From Ramazzottius varieornatus (taxonomy: Eukaryota; Tardigrada; Eutardigrada; Parachela; Ramazzottiidae), in contig BDGG01000009.1 in assembly GCA_001949185.1 (NCBI GenBank), forward strand, positions 493,347-557,346: a stretch of DNA of 64,000 bases, in the 5' to 3' direction. Of the stretch, positions 46,901 through 57,336 are shown piece by piece. Numbering within the stretch: position 1 is the first letter of the stretch; each line of letters starts with the position of its first letter. A program made the position numbers and the translations under genes. A model generated the notes under the pieces. That model made no database searches and was not told where the DNA came from. It saw only the letters and a list, made by a program, of their open reading frames with translations.

Positions 46901-47305
46901 GAAAATGGGAACCTGCGCCATTTGGTAGAACAATTACGTCGAGTTTGTTCGCCGAGCTTCCATACGAAAACGTCGTGCTCATTTTTGGTTCGAGTAGGCA
47001 AACGACCAGGAACTATATCCAGAGTGAGAACTCCAAGTTGACGACATTGAAAACCGAGCATGAGACGTCGAGAGCTTCGCATGCAGAGATTACGCGACAG
47101 GTAAGGGACCATCGTTGGAACTCTTAAAGATATACTGTTCCAACAGAGCCGGTTCATGATGAGGTTTGTCCCTACAAAGGCAAACGCGTGGAAGGACCTC
47201 GACCGGCTTTTTGACATGAAGATGGAGCATCTGAACGAGGAAATGGATGCGGTTATTGGAAGGACCCGCATAAAGGAAAGCTTCGACAGAATTATGATGG
47301 CATGA
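43959..47305 (+). CDS. IFT81: Intraflagellar transport protein 81
   Basis: Ten exons in phase, 652 aa (human 676): 43959-44102, 44187-44290, 44369-44549, 44949-45312, 45574-45731, 45794-46162, 46360-46608, 46672-46799, 46998-47100, 47147-47305. The N-terminal ~130 residues resemble the IFT81 calponin-homology domain that binds tubulin (ILDLDALSGLTGLQFLTDVF; YLAKYMTKVDIPSDF corresponds to human YLARFLIKLEVPSEF). The rest is long heptad coiled coil (NNLRREIKDLRAQKEQTEQR and so on), the partner surface for IFT74. The C-terminal block AWKDLDRLFDMKMEHLNEE matches human MWRDLEQLMECKKQCF. As an IFT-B core subunit it implies that the animal keeps cilia, at least sensory ones. Four introns carry MITEs. 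Confidence 0.9.
44551..44686. repeat. Hairpin MITE copy 21 (single), IFT81 intron 3
   Basis: Starts GGGAGGTCGGCAAAG; single CGCGCACG / CGTGCGTCACTT stem; ends TTTTTGCCAACCT. Confidence 0.75.
45403..45523. repeat. Hairpin MITE copy 22 (single), IFT81 intron 4
   Basis: Left stem decayed (CAAGCGACGGAC); right stem GTGCGCCACTGG intact; ends GCGTTTGCCGGCCTCCC. Confidence 0.75.
46212..46343. repeat. Hairpin MITE copy 23 (single) with target duplication AAAT, IFT81 intron 6
   Basis: Element 46216-46339, GGGAGCTCCGC ... GCCGAGCTCCC, flanked by AAAT at 46212-46215 and 46340-46343. The compact 124-bp single-hairpin form. Confidence 0.92.
46839..46961. repeat. Hairpin MITE copy 24 (single), IFT81 intron 8
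   Basis: GAAAGCTCGACAAACAAACT ... GTTTGTTCGCCGAGCTTCC around AAGTGGCGCACGC / CCTGCGCCATTT. Confidence 0.85.
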
Positions 47306-48106
47306 AGGAAGGCACGAAGCAAGACATCTGGGTATGATTATCTTAAGATTATGTAAGATTTGTCGTCTAAGTGAAGTTTACTCTTGAGTCTCGACGAGCC
47401 AGCTGTGGCAGAAAACTCGTCCGTACTGTGCCGTGTGGCCTCAGCACGGTCTCTCAGTGATCTTGCCACGGAAGTGCAGTACGTGTAGTCGCTCGATTTG
47501 GACGGGTGGTTCACTTTACATTACGAAGTACTGAAGTTTGTCACTTGCCCAAGTAATCGTGATTTCCGGATGGCTTTGATGTGGGGACCGCAGCGATCAT
47601 AGGTGGTCATGATTCGCAATAAAACTTCACTAAACTTGTTCCAATTGGCATGCGACTGCCGTAGGACGTATCAATAGCATTACTCACTCGTCAGTCGTCA
47701 GACCAGCTGCACGATTGAAACCTACAATCTTGAGGTCGTCATAGTTGAACTGTGAGTTTTTGTGTGATTTGATCCTGCTGTGTTTTTTTTAGATTGTTTT
47801 TCCTGGCTCTTCCATATAGTTCGCTACCAATTCCCCCGTAGTGTTCTGGGACTTTGGTGATTTTGTTCGTCTTCGGATCGACTGACAGTTGACTTACACA
47901 TGACATGATATGACATTGTAATGTGTCATATCACAGAGTTGTTTGGATTGAGGGGTTCTTTTTATTTTGCTTCAGAGGATGATCAGGATCTGATGGAGTG
48001 ATGGATGCCTTTTTTGAACATATCTCATAAGGAAGTACGCTAAATTGTTCCGGTGTCTTGTCCGCGGACCTCCGGTCAGAAGCTTAGAATTTCTCGTAAG
48101 GAACAA
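47306..48106. other. Spacer between IFT81 and TAB1
   Basis: A probable IFT81 poly-A signal AATAAA lies at 47618-47623. A perfect short palindrome around 47906-47935 (TGATATGACA, 6-bp loop, TGTGTCATATCA) is noted. No gene recognised. Confidence 0.45.
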
Positions 48107-50264
48107 ATGAAAGACATGGTAAGGTGCTCTTGTACAGTGTCTTCCGTAAAATTTGCCCTTCCATTCTCGTCAACTGTTTGTGTCTCGTAGGATGGCCGAA
48201 GTATTATGGATATCAAGTGGTCCGAAGAAGCAGGGATTGGTTGCACTCGAAAATGCCTGTATCGCAGCGATGGTGCGCATTACACGATGGAAGATGGCGT
48301 CGACGAAGATCGCGTCATCAGCTATCGGTTAGTCGAGTGGGGGGAATATTCATGTGATGTACGTCATTGCGTCTCTCGGTGTGTCCGCGTCGATGCATAG
48401 ACCTTGTAAAGTCTTTAAGGAACCACGCGGATGACATGAGGACTCAGTAGTGGGATGGAGGATACAAGGGTGTCCTACAAGGCGTACATGGGTCTTTCGT
48501 TAGATTATCTATTATGCGCAAAGTCATGCGGGTTCTTGACGTGTGTTTTTCGTAGGGTGAACGATATTCACGTTTATGCCATCTTTGATGGGCACGATGG
48601 CTCGAAAGCCTCGCAGTTCGCGGCCCAACAATTTCCCTTGGAGCTTCTTTTGGGTCAGTTGGAAGGTAGGTACTAATACAGACTTTCAGAGTATCTTAAC
48701 ACACCTCGACAGCTTCTTAGATGGATAACATGATCATAACGTCTTCAGTTTGCCGCTGTAGCACCCATCGACGACGAGGAAATGCGCACAGTGATCCGTA
48801 ATGCTTTCCACATGGTCGAAGAAAAGTTCTTGGACGGCCTGGAAGACAAAGCGGATTCCCTGAACCTTAACCGTTCCCGAAGCAGCCGCCTCGGTTCCTC
48901 GTCCCTGCCCGACCTGCATGCCTCCTCCTTCTCGGACAGCGCACCGACGCACCTACCGCAGCATTTCGCCGGCGGGACCACGGCCGTCATGGCTGTATAC
49001 TGTCACGGAAAGCTTTTCTTCGCCAACTGTGGTATGTGCGTCAACTGTCTTTGTATTTTCGGCCTTCAACGACATATTATGCTGTACATTATAACTCACC
49101 GCGTAATCAATCTTACAGGTGACTCAATAGCCGTGTGGTGTCAGGTTAACGCCGACGGCGTCCTCAGTGTCCATCCTGTCAGTATACTGCATAATATCGA
49201 CAGTGAGGATGAAGCTTTGCGCTTGTCCCTTTTGGGTCTGGATATCAACCTTCTGAAACGGTCGCATGCACTGAAGCTGACGCGCTGTGTGGGCAACTAC
49301 GCACTGAAGAAGTACTATCGCTCATTCGACATCCTCAAGTAAGAAGCAAAATGCACCTGATGCGAATGCGCTGGCTTTCCGAGTTTGACAATGGTCATTC
49401 TTTGCAGGCAGGCCGTTACCACGCCCATCACATGTGATCCTGAAATCATCGGTGGAATAGTGATTAGCCCCGAAACTCGGGGCTTCGTCTACCTGATGTC
49501 TAGTGGCCTTCACCAGTAAGTCCCTCCGTCTGCCACTATGCTGGAAGCTCGGATAAACAAACTCGACATGACTGTATTCCGAAATGGCGCACGTTCTCAG
49601 TGTTATTGGCTAGGAGCGCGCGCCACTGTACAGTTTGATTGTTCTTCCCAGTGGCGCACGGTTTCAGGGTTGTTTGCTGGAAGCGTTCGCCAGATGGACA
49701 AACGATCTTGCGAAAGTTTGTTTACTTCGGTTCAATGTATTGTAACGATGTATTTCCAGGGCGTGGAAGGAATGTACAGGCTCGGAGTCGGTCGAGACCG
49801 ACATTGCTGGTCTCATCGCCGTCCAGCTGTCTTCCGACAAGTCCCTGCACGATATAGCCCAAACAGTATTGGAACACGTGTGCCAAAGGCATGCAGCTGC
49901 ATACGCCTCAGGCAAAGCAGCCCAAGAGTATTTCCGTCGAGACGAAATGACTCTCCTCATCCGTAACTTCGGCTTGGATGGGAAGGACGTGGTACAGAGT
50001 CCTTCGCCGGCCAGTGATGTGATGGACCTTCTCAATGGTGACGCGCCCGAGAACGCTCAGACATTGCGCTTCCCAAGTAGACCGAACTGGGGTTCGGAGA
50101 ATACAGGAAGTTCAGATGACACTGAAACCGACGGGTATGCTAACTCGGTTGGAGCTCAGAGGTCGCTCGATGGGTCCATTCTTGTCGAGTACGTCGATCC
50201 TTATGTGGACTTTTCGGAGCTGAACTCGCTAGACACTGATTTTGAATGTAGTGATAGTGATTAA
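48107..50264 (+). CDS. TAB1: TAK1-binding protein 1 (PP2C-like pseudophosphatase)
   Basis: Seven exons in phase, 449 aa: 48107-48118, 48191-48327, 48556-48665, 48762-49031, 49119-49338, 49408-49515, 49760-50264. PP2C-like fold with PLELLLGQLE, FAGGTTAVMAVYCHGKLFFANC, LRLSLLGLDINLLK and YLMSSGLHQAW corresponding to the human TAB1 blocks. The C-terminal YVDPYVDFSELNSL matches the TAK1-binding helix of human TAB1 (VEPYVDFAEF). In vertebrates TAB1 activates the kinase TAK1 in innate and BMP/TGF-beta signalling. The metal site is less degenerate than in human TAB1: AIFDGHDG keeps Asp61, and RRDEMTLL keeps Asp343, whereas the position of PP2C Asp239 is Ser278. A four-codon first exon is inferred by phase. 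The acceptor at 48761 (CTGTAG) is needed to hold the frame. Confidence 0.87.
49549..49731. repeat. Hairpin MITE copy 25 (double), TAB1 intron 6
   Basis: GGAAGCTCGGATAAACAAAC start; two GTGGCGCACG-type hairpins; ends GTTTGTTTACTTCGG. Confidence 0.8.
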
Positions 50265-50480
50265 GTCTTTGCTGAATTTTCTGTAAAGAGAGTGAGTTGA
50301 AAAAGCTTTCGTTTTCCTCTTGACGCTGTATTTATTGCATTTTTGCCGTTGAGCTTTTTGGTGCCGTACGCTTCCCGGTTTTGTACTCACCGACATAACT
50401 TTATTACGTTTTTGATTTTATTTTATTTTTTGATCCGAATGTATCCTGTCTAAACGGCTTGACATAAGCCAGAACATTTA

Positions 50481-50603
50481 GGAGCTCGGAAACGAACTCG
50501 ACCAATCTTTGTCCCAAGCGGCGCACGCACCCAGCTAAACTCACTGACAACGTGCGCCACTTGGAAAAACGATTTTAACGAGTTTGTTTGCCGAGTTTCC
50601 ATT
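50481..50603. repeat. Hairpin MITE copy 26 (single), TAB1/G-alpha spacer
   Basis: GGAGCTCGGAAACGAACTCG ... CGAGTTTGTTTGCCGAGTTTCC. The flanks ATTT/ATTG differ by one base, as would a worn target duplication. Confidence 0.85.
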
Positions 50604-50673
50604 GTGTGACCACGAAAAATACGTTTACCTGTAATTCTCAGGTATTTTTGATGTTGGTCTGCAGAGCAGCGTA

Positions 50674-52403
50674 TCAAAGCAGAGGCTCGTTTGAGAACGT
50701 TTTCAGGAGAATTTCATATTTCACAGCATTAAAGACAAACTTGAAGCCTTCCGTATCGGTTGCACAGGTGTAGTGAACAAAAATGCTTCGTTTCCTTTTA
50801 TCAGTATCACTTGTAAGGTACATTTCTTTGATAAAATTTCTGGCCGCATCTGCGTCCTTCGGGGGTCCGTCATACTGTGGGAAGTAATCGACGAGATGAC
50901 TTCTCGTGATCTTCTCCTCTAGAATGTCTTTCTTGTTCAAAAAGAGGATGAAACTGCTGAATAGGTATCCTTGGTGGCAAGGATAGTTCAGGAGTAATTT
51001 GAACAGGTTGAGGCTCTCCTCCATTCGATTCACGGTAGAGTCTTCAACTAGCATCTGATCGTAATCTGAAAGGGCGGCAACGAAAAAGACTGTGGTGAAC
51101 CACACGTTATTGGAATCGAAGGCATGGATCCACTTCCGGCGTTCGGTTTTCTGGCCGCCGACATCGACAACCGTGAAGAAGGCTTTCTCGATTTCGAAGG
51201 CGTATTCGTGGATTGAGGTGGTCCGAACACGGACTCTCAATATGTCCTTGAAAAACCACCGGCAGTCCATGTGCGCGAGTTGCAAAAGTCGAGCTTTCTT
51301 CATTGCTCTCTTACCTCGTTGTTCGGAAGGTAATTAGGATCTCTCATCACTTCTAGTCGGCGCATGAAATACCTGAAACAATGTTTCGATTTCGGATGTT
51401 CCGACTGAGATGCACTGAGAAATATACATTGGATGAGCGTCACACTCGGAAATATAATCGACCACATCGTTTTCCCAACTGGCGCACGTACTCGATAATA
51501 TTGACTGGAAGCGTGCGCCGCTTGCAAAACGATTTGGTCGATTTTGTTAGTAGAATTGTCATATGGCATACCCTGTGGAGTCGCTTAGCGCGAGTTCGTT
51601 CCGGTTGTTGAAAGCAATCTGGATATTTTCGTTCTTCCATAGAGCCTTGATAGCGTCTGTAAACCAAATAAACAGTACGAACTGTGGACCTTTTATGTAG
51701 AGGTTACGTACGCGATGGTCTCGCACCGAACTGTTCATTAGAAAGCCGGAAGCTGATGTCAGGGTTCAAGCTTTCCAGGAAATGCGGACGGAGGTCTTGG
51801 GCGAACTTTTCGTGCGTTGGGTCTTCGAGGGTGAGCTGAAATCGTGCTAGCGAGTTCGCCAGGATTATGATTGATTCCAGCACATTGGCATGTATGTAAC
51901 GGATCAAGTTCCGTCTTTCGTCGTCCGAGTATCCATTGCTGTGCAGTATTTTCATTTGCTTCACCATTGTCGACTTCCCTAAATAAGCGCCGGTGTATAT
52001 CTTTTGAAAACTGGATATGGGACATCGTTAAATAAACCCGCCCAAATTGTGTTTTCCTGTTTGGCGCACGCTTCCAGTCAATAACACCGCCGGGGTGCGC
52101 CACTTTGGCAAACAATCAAATTCGGCCAGATGGATCCAGCAGGTGGCGCACGCTTCCAGGCTGTAATAATGAAAACTCGCGCCACTTGAAAGAACGATCT
52201 AGGTGAAAACATTTGTCGACGTCGCATAGTGTAACGAAAAGATCATACGAACCAGATTCACCGGTCCCCAGTAAAATAAGCTTGATTGTCCGTTGAAGAA
52301 GCTTTCTGTTTCGCTCGATTTCCTTGGATAGTTCCTCATGAACACGTTTCTGGTTTCGGGTCTCTTCCGTCTCCGGTTGACAGCATGGCAGTCTCGCGGC
52401 CAT
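50674..52403 (-). CDS. Heterotrimeric G-protein alpha subunit, Gq-like, divergent C-terminus
   Basis: Five exons in phase, 377 aa: 52403-52253, 51978-51712, 51656-51572, 51372-51315, 51246-50674. Cys7-Cys8 near the N-terminus are palmitoylation candidates, as in Gq. P-loop LLGTGESGKST. Catalytic Arg193 and switch-I Thr196 in RVRVRTT; DVGGQ with Gln219 intact; NKKDIL; TCATDT. The stretch RSHLVDYFPQYDGPPKDADA is very close to Gq. Unusual points: switch II reads GGQKTERRKW (normally GGQRSERRKW). The region after WIHAF carries about two extra residues and LNYPCHQGYLFSSFIL is longer than usual. The last residues (KTFSNEPLL) match none of the standard Gi, Gs, Gq or G12 tails, so receptor coupling may differ. 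MITEs lie in introns 1 and 3. Confidence 0.88.
51449..51556. repeat. Hairpin MITE copy 27 (single), G-alpha intron 3
   Basis: ATAATCGACCACATCGTTTT ... AAACGATTTGGTCGATTTTG arms around GGCGCACG / GCGTGCGCCGC. Confidence 0.85.
52031..52226. repeat. Hairpin MITE copy 28 (double), G-alpha intron 1
   Basis: Two complete hairpins; the right arm is of the GATCTAGGTGAAAACATTTG type, ending GTCGACGTCGC. Confidence 0.8.
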
Positions 52404-53841
52404 GGCGAAAGTTTCGAACCGCGTGCTTTTCCGGAAGATCGGCTGTTGCAAGTGGAAGAATAATACTGCGCATAATTTGGAACATTTTCAACCCGATGCT
52501 GCAGACAGACAAAGTGTAAATCGAATGGAGTGCGGCAGCTCGTAATCAGTTTGACATTATTGGTAAGACTTCATTGATGATAAGGTGCTACCGGACCTGA
52601 TAATTAACGGAAGATATCGGACACGGTGGGCTCTTCGGTGAGAACTGTCCAGCAGACTCTTTTCGCCGGTGACTTGGCATGTTGAGGAATGAGGAGTTTC
52701 TTCTGCTTTTTCGGCCTCGCGATTGCGAATTTGCGATTGATTTTGTGAAATGGCGATGTCATCTTTGTTTCCCAGGCAGTACAAATCCCAAAAACGCCAG
52801 TTACGCCACCTCGGTGGCCCCTATAGGGGTCCACGTATACGAGGGCAAGAGAGGCCGTGCTGTATACCCATGGGTACCGGGGGCTCCATTTCCGAGTTTC
52901 TTCTAATCTTCATTATAGAGTTTGCGAGGACAGTTCTAGTCTCATAAACTGCCCTCATATTTGTAAGTCTCAGGTTCCAGTCTCAGATTTCGACAAATCA
53001 ACTCCTCCCCAATCAAGCATTATGGGAGTTGAATGTGCCGTGATCTAGAAGTAACCTTCTGCCAAGTTCACAGATAATAGCAGATCTCCGAGCCTGAGTC
53101 ACGATTCCTCGGGCATCATGTAACTGGGAGTGCGCCACCGAAGTAAGGCTAGATGCGTGTATTTTACATGTCGTAATCTCATGTAGAAGGTTGGCACCGC
53201 ATACTGCGGACCAAAATAACGAAAGGGGGCAGCCTTCAGGCTATCGCACACGCAGAGATACGCAAAAGGAGATAATCCACAGGATGGTCTCAGAAATCGG
53301 TCTTATCGAAATTTCGGTTTTCCATGAGACCAGTCGGGCACGGTATCAGAATCCAAGTCTCGGATTTCCAGTCGGCCAATAGCAGTGATTCAACGGGTTC
53401 GAGCCGGCCCACGACCCGGCGAAACACGAGACCGAAAGATGAAAGTGGCTTTTTATGAGACCTGACCTGTCCTCGCAATCTCTATATTCTTCTCTTGGAA
53501 CTTTGTTGTAGTTTTCATGATCAAGTTCTCTTCCAGCAAGCACTAGTTTAATCTACTCTCCAGTACCTTGGTCTTTCTGAAGTTTCTGGATCGATTCCTT
53601 CTTGAACGTCCACGTCGTTCCGTGATCCAGTACATCGGGAACCCTGCACCGTACATCTTTACTGGGGTAAGTTAGCGCTCAAAGCCAGCATTCAACGCTG
53701 GTGAGCAACACCGCAGTATCAGTCCGTGGATTCTTCACCGTATTCATCATAACTAACTACTGTAAATTTGTATTGCTGTTTTAGCTGAGGAACACGTCCT
53801 GTACGAGTACTATAAACACCTGGAATATCATTTGGTTAGCG
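52404..53841. other. Divergent spacer between G-alpha (-) and ATG12 (+)
   Basis: 1.4 kb without recognisable gene, RNA or MITE. An isolated GGTTCGAGCC near 53396 resembles a tRNA B-box but has no cloverleaf around it. Confidence 0.4.
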
Positions 53842-54667
<826 letters not shown>

Positions 54668-55311
54668 TGCGTAGCAATTCGTCTGAACGACTGCGTGGAT
54701 GCCCGAAAGTTGAATAATAGCCGATGACCGCGTCTTTCATCTGCTACCATTCATCAGGGACGTCAGGGTTTGGGCTCTTTGGATTCATGCTGATGGTGGA
54801 AAGGGTCCGACAAAGAATTTCCGTGTCTGTGATCTCTGGCTCGTGATGTTGTTTGAGGAAATAATCATCATGTGGTTTCTGTTTTATCCCAGAATAAAGA
54901 TTCGACGAGCATGCATTCCTTGTTGAGTTTAGTTTCCACCCTTCGGCTAGCGTGAAATGTGCGGTCTTGCTCTAAGAGGCAGGCTGTGATGTTGTGGTTA
55001 GGAATTTCACATGGCTATGTTGGAAGCTGTGGGTTAGAAGGGTCATAGACTCCGAATGCAAAAGTTACGTCGAGGATAAAAATAGAACGTTAGTGTCTGC
55101 AACCGCTCAGTTGGCGCAGTTAGACCAGTATAAACATTGCGTCCCAAAGGCTGTGTGAGTCTTCAGCAAAATCATTGATACAGTTCTGACTGCCGTCTCC
55201 TTTCGTCTTTAGATGTCTAAATCTCGGGCTGAAAAGAAAACATTAGACCTTGCGGCGTCGTACGACCGCTCGACTGCGTCTCGGGAATTTTCTTCGCACG
55301 ATTAAGGCACA
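54668..55311. other. Spacer between ATG12 and SMYD gene
   Basis: Beyond the ATG12 3'UTR I see nothing. GCTCAGTTGGCGCAGTTAG near 55109 resembles a tRNA A-box but lacks a B-box and stems. Confidence 0.4.
54893..54898 (+). terminator. Polyadenylation signal, ATG12
   Basis: AATAAA 226 bp after the ATG12 stop codon. Confidence 0.6.
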
Positions 55312-57321
55312 ATGGTGGTAATCACGGCGGTGGCACCTTACTCACGTGGAGATGTCATTATGCGGAACAAGCCATGGGCTTATGTCTTGGAACAGAAACA
55401 TGCCGCTTCTTACTGCCATTATTGTTTCCGCCGGTAAGTGAACATATCCAAATTAGTTTAATAAAACTCGACCAGATCGTTTCCCACGTTGCGCACACTT
55501 ACACTGGCTGGAGCCGTGCGCCGCTTTGGAAAACGATTTGTTCGAGTTCATTTGCTGAGCTCCCATTTTTTCTTCACGACATGACATGACGAAGTTGATG
55601 TGAGATGCTGTTTTGTTTATAGACCAGTGGCTTTAAAGGATGAGGCTCTCAAGCGGTGTACCCAATGCCTGTTTGCCCACTATTGCGGAGCAAAGTGCGC
55701 GAAAGCAGCCTGGAAGGACCACAAGATCGAGTGCAAGAAACTAGAAAGTCTTCGAGAGAGCAAAAGCGACATTCCGGAATGCAACATCCGTCTGCTTGCT
55801 CGCATGATAACCAAGCTACGCAGAGGCGAGCGATCGGATCCGCCTGAAGCTTGCTCACCGCCGACCGAAAGAACTTACGACTCCCTATGCACACACGCTG
55901 ACAAAGTACTGCAATTCCTCATTTCCTCTCTGTACTTTTCGGGCCCTCGGTTCAGCCATTCCAAAGAACAGTTCCAGACTATTTCTATCTCTATTTTCCA
56001 GATAAATACTTCGGTCATCCAAATTACGGCTTTCACCTTTATCGTCGAAAAGCTCGTCGCTTTCCTGGGGAAAGAAAACATGCCGGAAGACGGCGAAGTA
56101 TTGAAGGACGCCTACAGCAAGCTGATCGTGAACGCAATGACGCTGTACGACGGAAGCTGGCCATATGGTACGAGCTGCTAGTTTCAGTATTGAATTCTGA
56201 ACAAAAGACTTATTTGGGAGCCCGGCAAATAAAACTTACATTAAACCTACAAAAGCGTTATTTCGGGTGGCGCACTATCTCGGTCTTATTGGCAGACAGC
56301 GTACGCCACTGGAGAAAATCGACAAGATTGTTTTCTCAAGTAGCGCACGGTTTCGTTGTAATTAGCCGACAGCTTGCGCCACTTGTGAGTTTGACCTCGT
56401 ACGTTTCGTATGCCGGCGTCCCATTTCGCTTTTGTGTCTTCAGGGATCGGCGCGGCACTTCCTCTTGGAGCCACCCGTTTCGACCACGCCTGTAAGCCGA
56501 ACGCCGACTACATGATCCGCGACGGTTGCGTGATCGTCATCACCGCTCTGACCTCTATTCCCTCCATCGAAGACGTCCGAATCTGCTACTGCAACGCCAT
56601 GGAAATGACGGTTCAACGCCAAGCTTTGCTTAGAGAGCACTACTACTTCATATGCCAGTGCGAGTTCTGCCTGGACGAGAACCGCGACAACATGATGCGC
56701 AGCCTCCGCTGTCCCAACAGCAAATGCCCCGGTGTCATACCCAACACCGTCAAGTTCCTCCCACTTCCTTGTACCAAGTGCGGAAGACTTCTCAGTGGGA
56801 AAGACGAATACATCCGTGACGCTGTGGAACTCATGGGGAAGATCAACAACCAGACAGCGTCGTATACGGCGTTGTTCGAACAACCTTCCACACCGGCTTT
56901 GATCCAGCAACAAAAGAACGCTCTCAGGGATCTGGAGAAACTTTACGAAGAAGTCAAGAACGTTCTTTCTCCTTTGAATGTTTTCTATTTGAAACTTATA
57001 GTTCACCTAGCAGATCATGAGAGTACCCTGGGATGGAAGCTCCACCTCGAGGAGACCGATGCTTATCGGTATTATCACGGTTTCTCTTCCTTCTTAGCCA
57101 TTCGATTAGTCTTACAGGGTGGCTATCAAGTCAACAGTGGGTTGCTGGACAAGGCCGAAGAGTCCCTGAGGGAAGCGGAAACGATACTGCAGACGACACA
57201 CGGGATCGATCACCCCGTTTACGCCGACATGATGGACGTGAAGAACGTACAGATACCACAGTTGAGAAAAATGCAAAAATTAGCCAACAGCATGGGCGCT
57301 ATACCAAAAAGCAAACAGTAA
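55312..57321 (+). CDS. SET and MYND domain-containing protein (SMYD family)
   Basis: Four exons in phase, 482 aa: 55312-55433, 55623-55905, 56002-56167, 56444-57321. The N-terminal SET part is APYSRGDVIMRNKPWAYVLE. The MYND zinc finger follows (CHYCFRR ... RCTQCLFAHYCGAKCAKAAW ... HKIECKKL). Then come the SET core ATRFDHACKPNADYM, VRICYCNAME (matching the family's GEE...SYID region) and the post-SET cysteines YFICQCEFC. The C-terminal TPR-like domain ends with SLREAETILQTTHGIDHPVY. SMYD proteins methylate lysines on histones or other proteins. Where most SMYDs have NHSC(D/x)PN this one has DHACKPN. The interval 55906-56001 (96 bp) has GT...AG ends and is also open in frame; family alignment favours it being an intron. 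Its stop lies only 15 bp from the NAA80 stop. Confidence 0.87.
55461..55565. repeat. Hairpin MITE copy 30 (single), SMYD intron 1
   Basis: AACTCGACCAGATCGTTTCC ... GAAAACGATTTGTTCGAGTT arms; ends TTTGCTGAGCTCCC. Confidence 0.85.
56212..56426. repeat. Hairpin MITE copy 31 (double) with target duplication ATTT, SMYD intron
   Basis: Element 56216-56422, GGGAGCCCGGCAAAT ... ATGCCGGCGTCCC, flanked by ATTT at 56212-56215 and 56423-56426. Confidence 0.92.
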
Positions 57322-57336
57322 CAGGAATGGGGATAT

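Noticed and set aside
53385-53420. tRNA-like B-box (GGTTCGAGCC)
   Set aside because: No A-box at the right distance and no acceptor, D or anticodon stems can be drawn.
55100-55160. tRNA-like A-box (GCTCAGTTGG)
   Set aside because: No B-box downstream and no cloverleaf.
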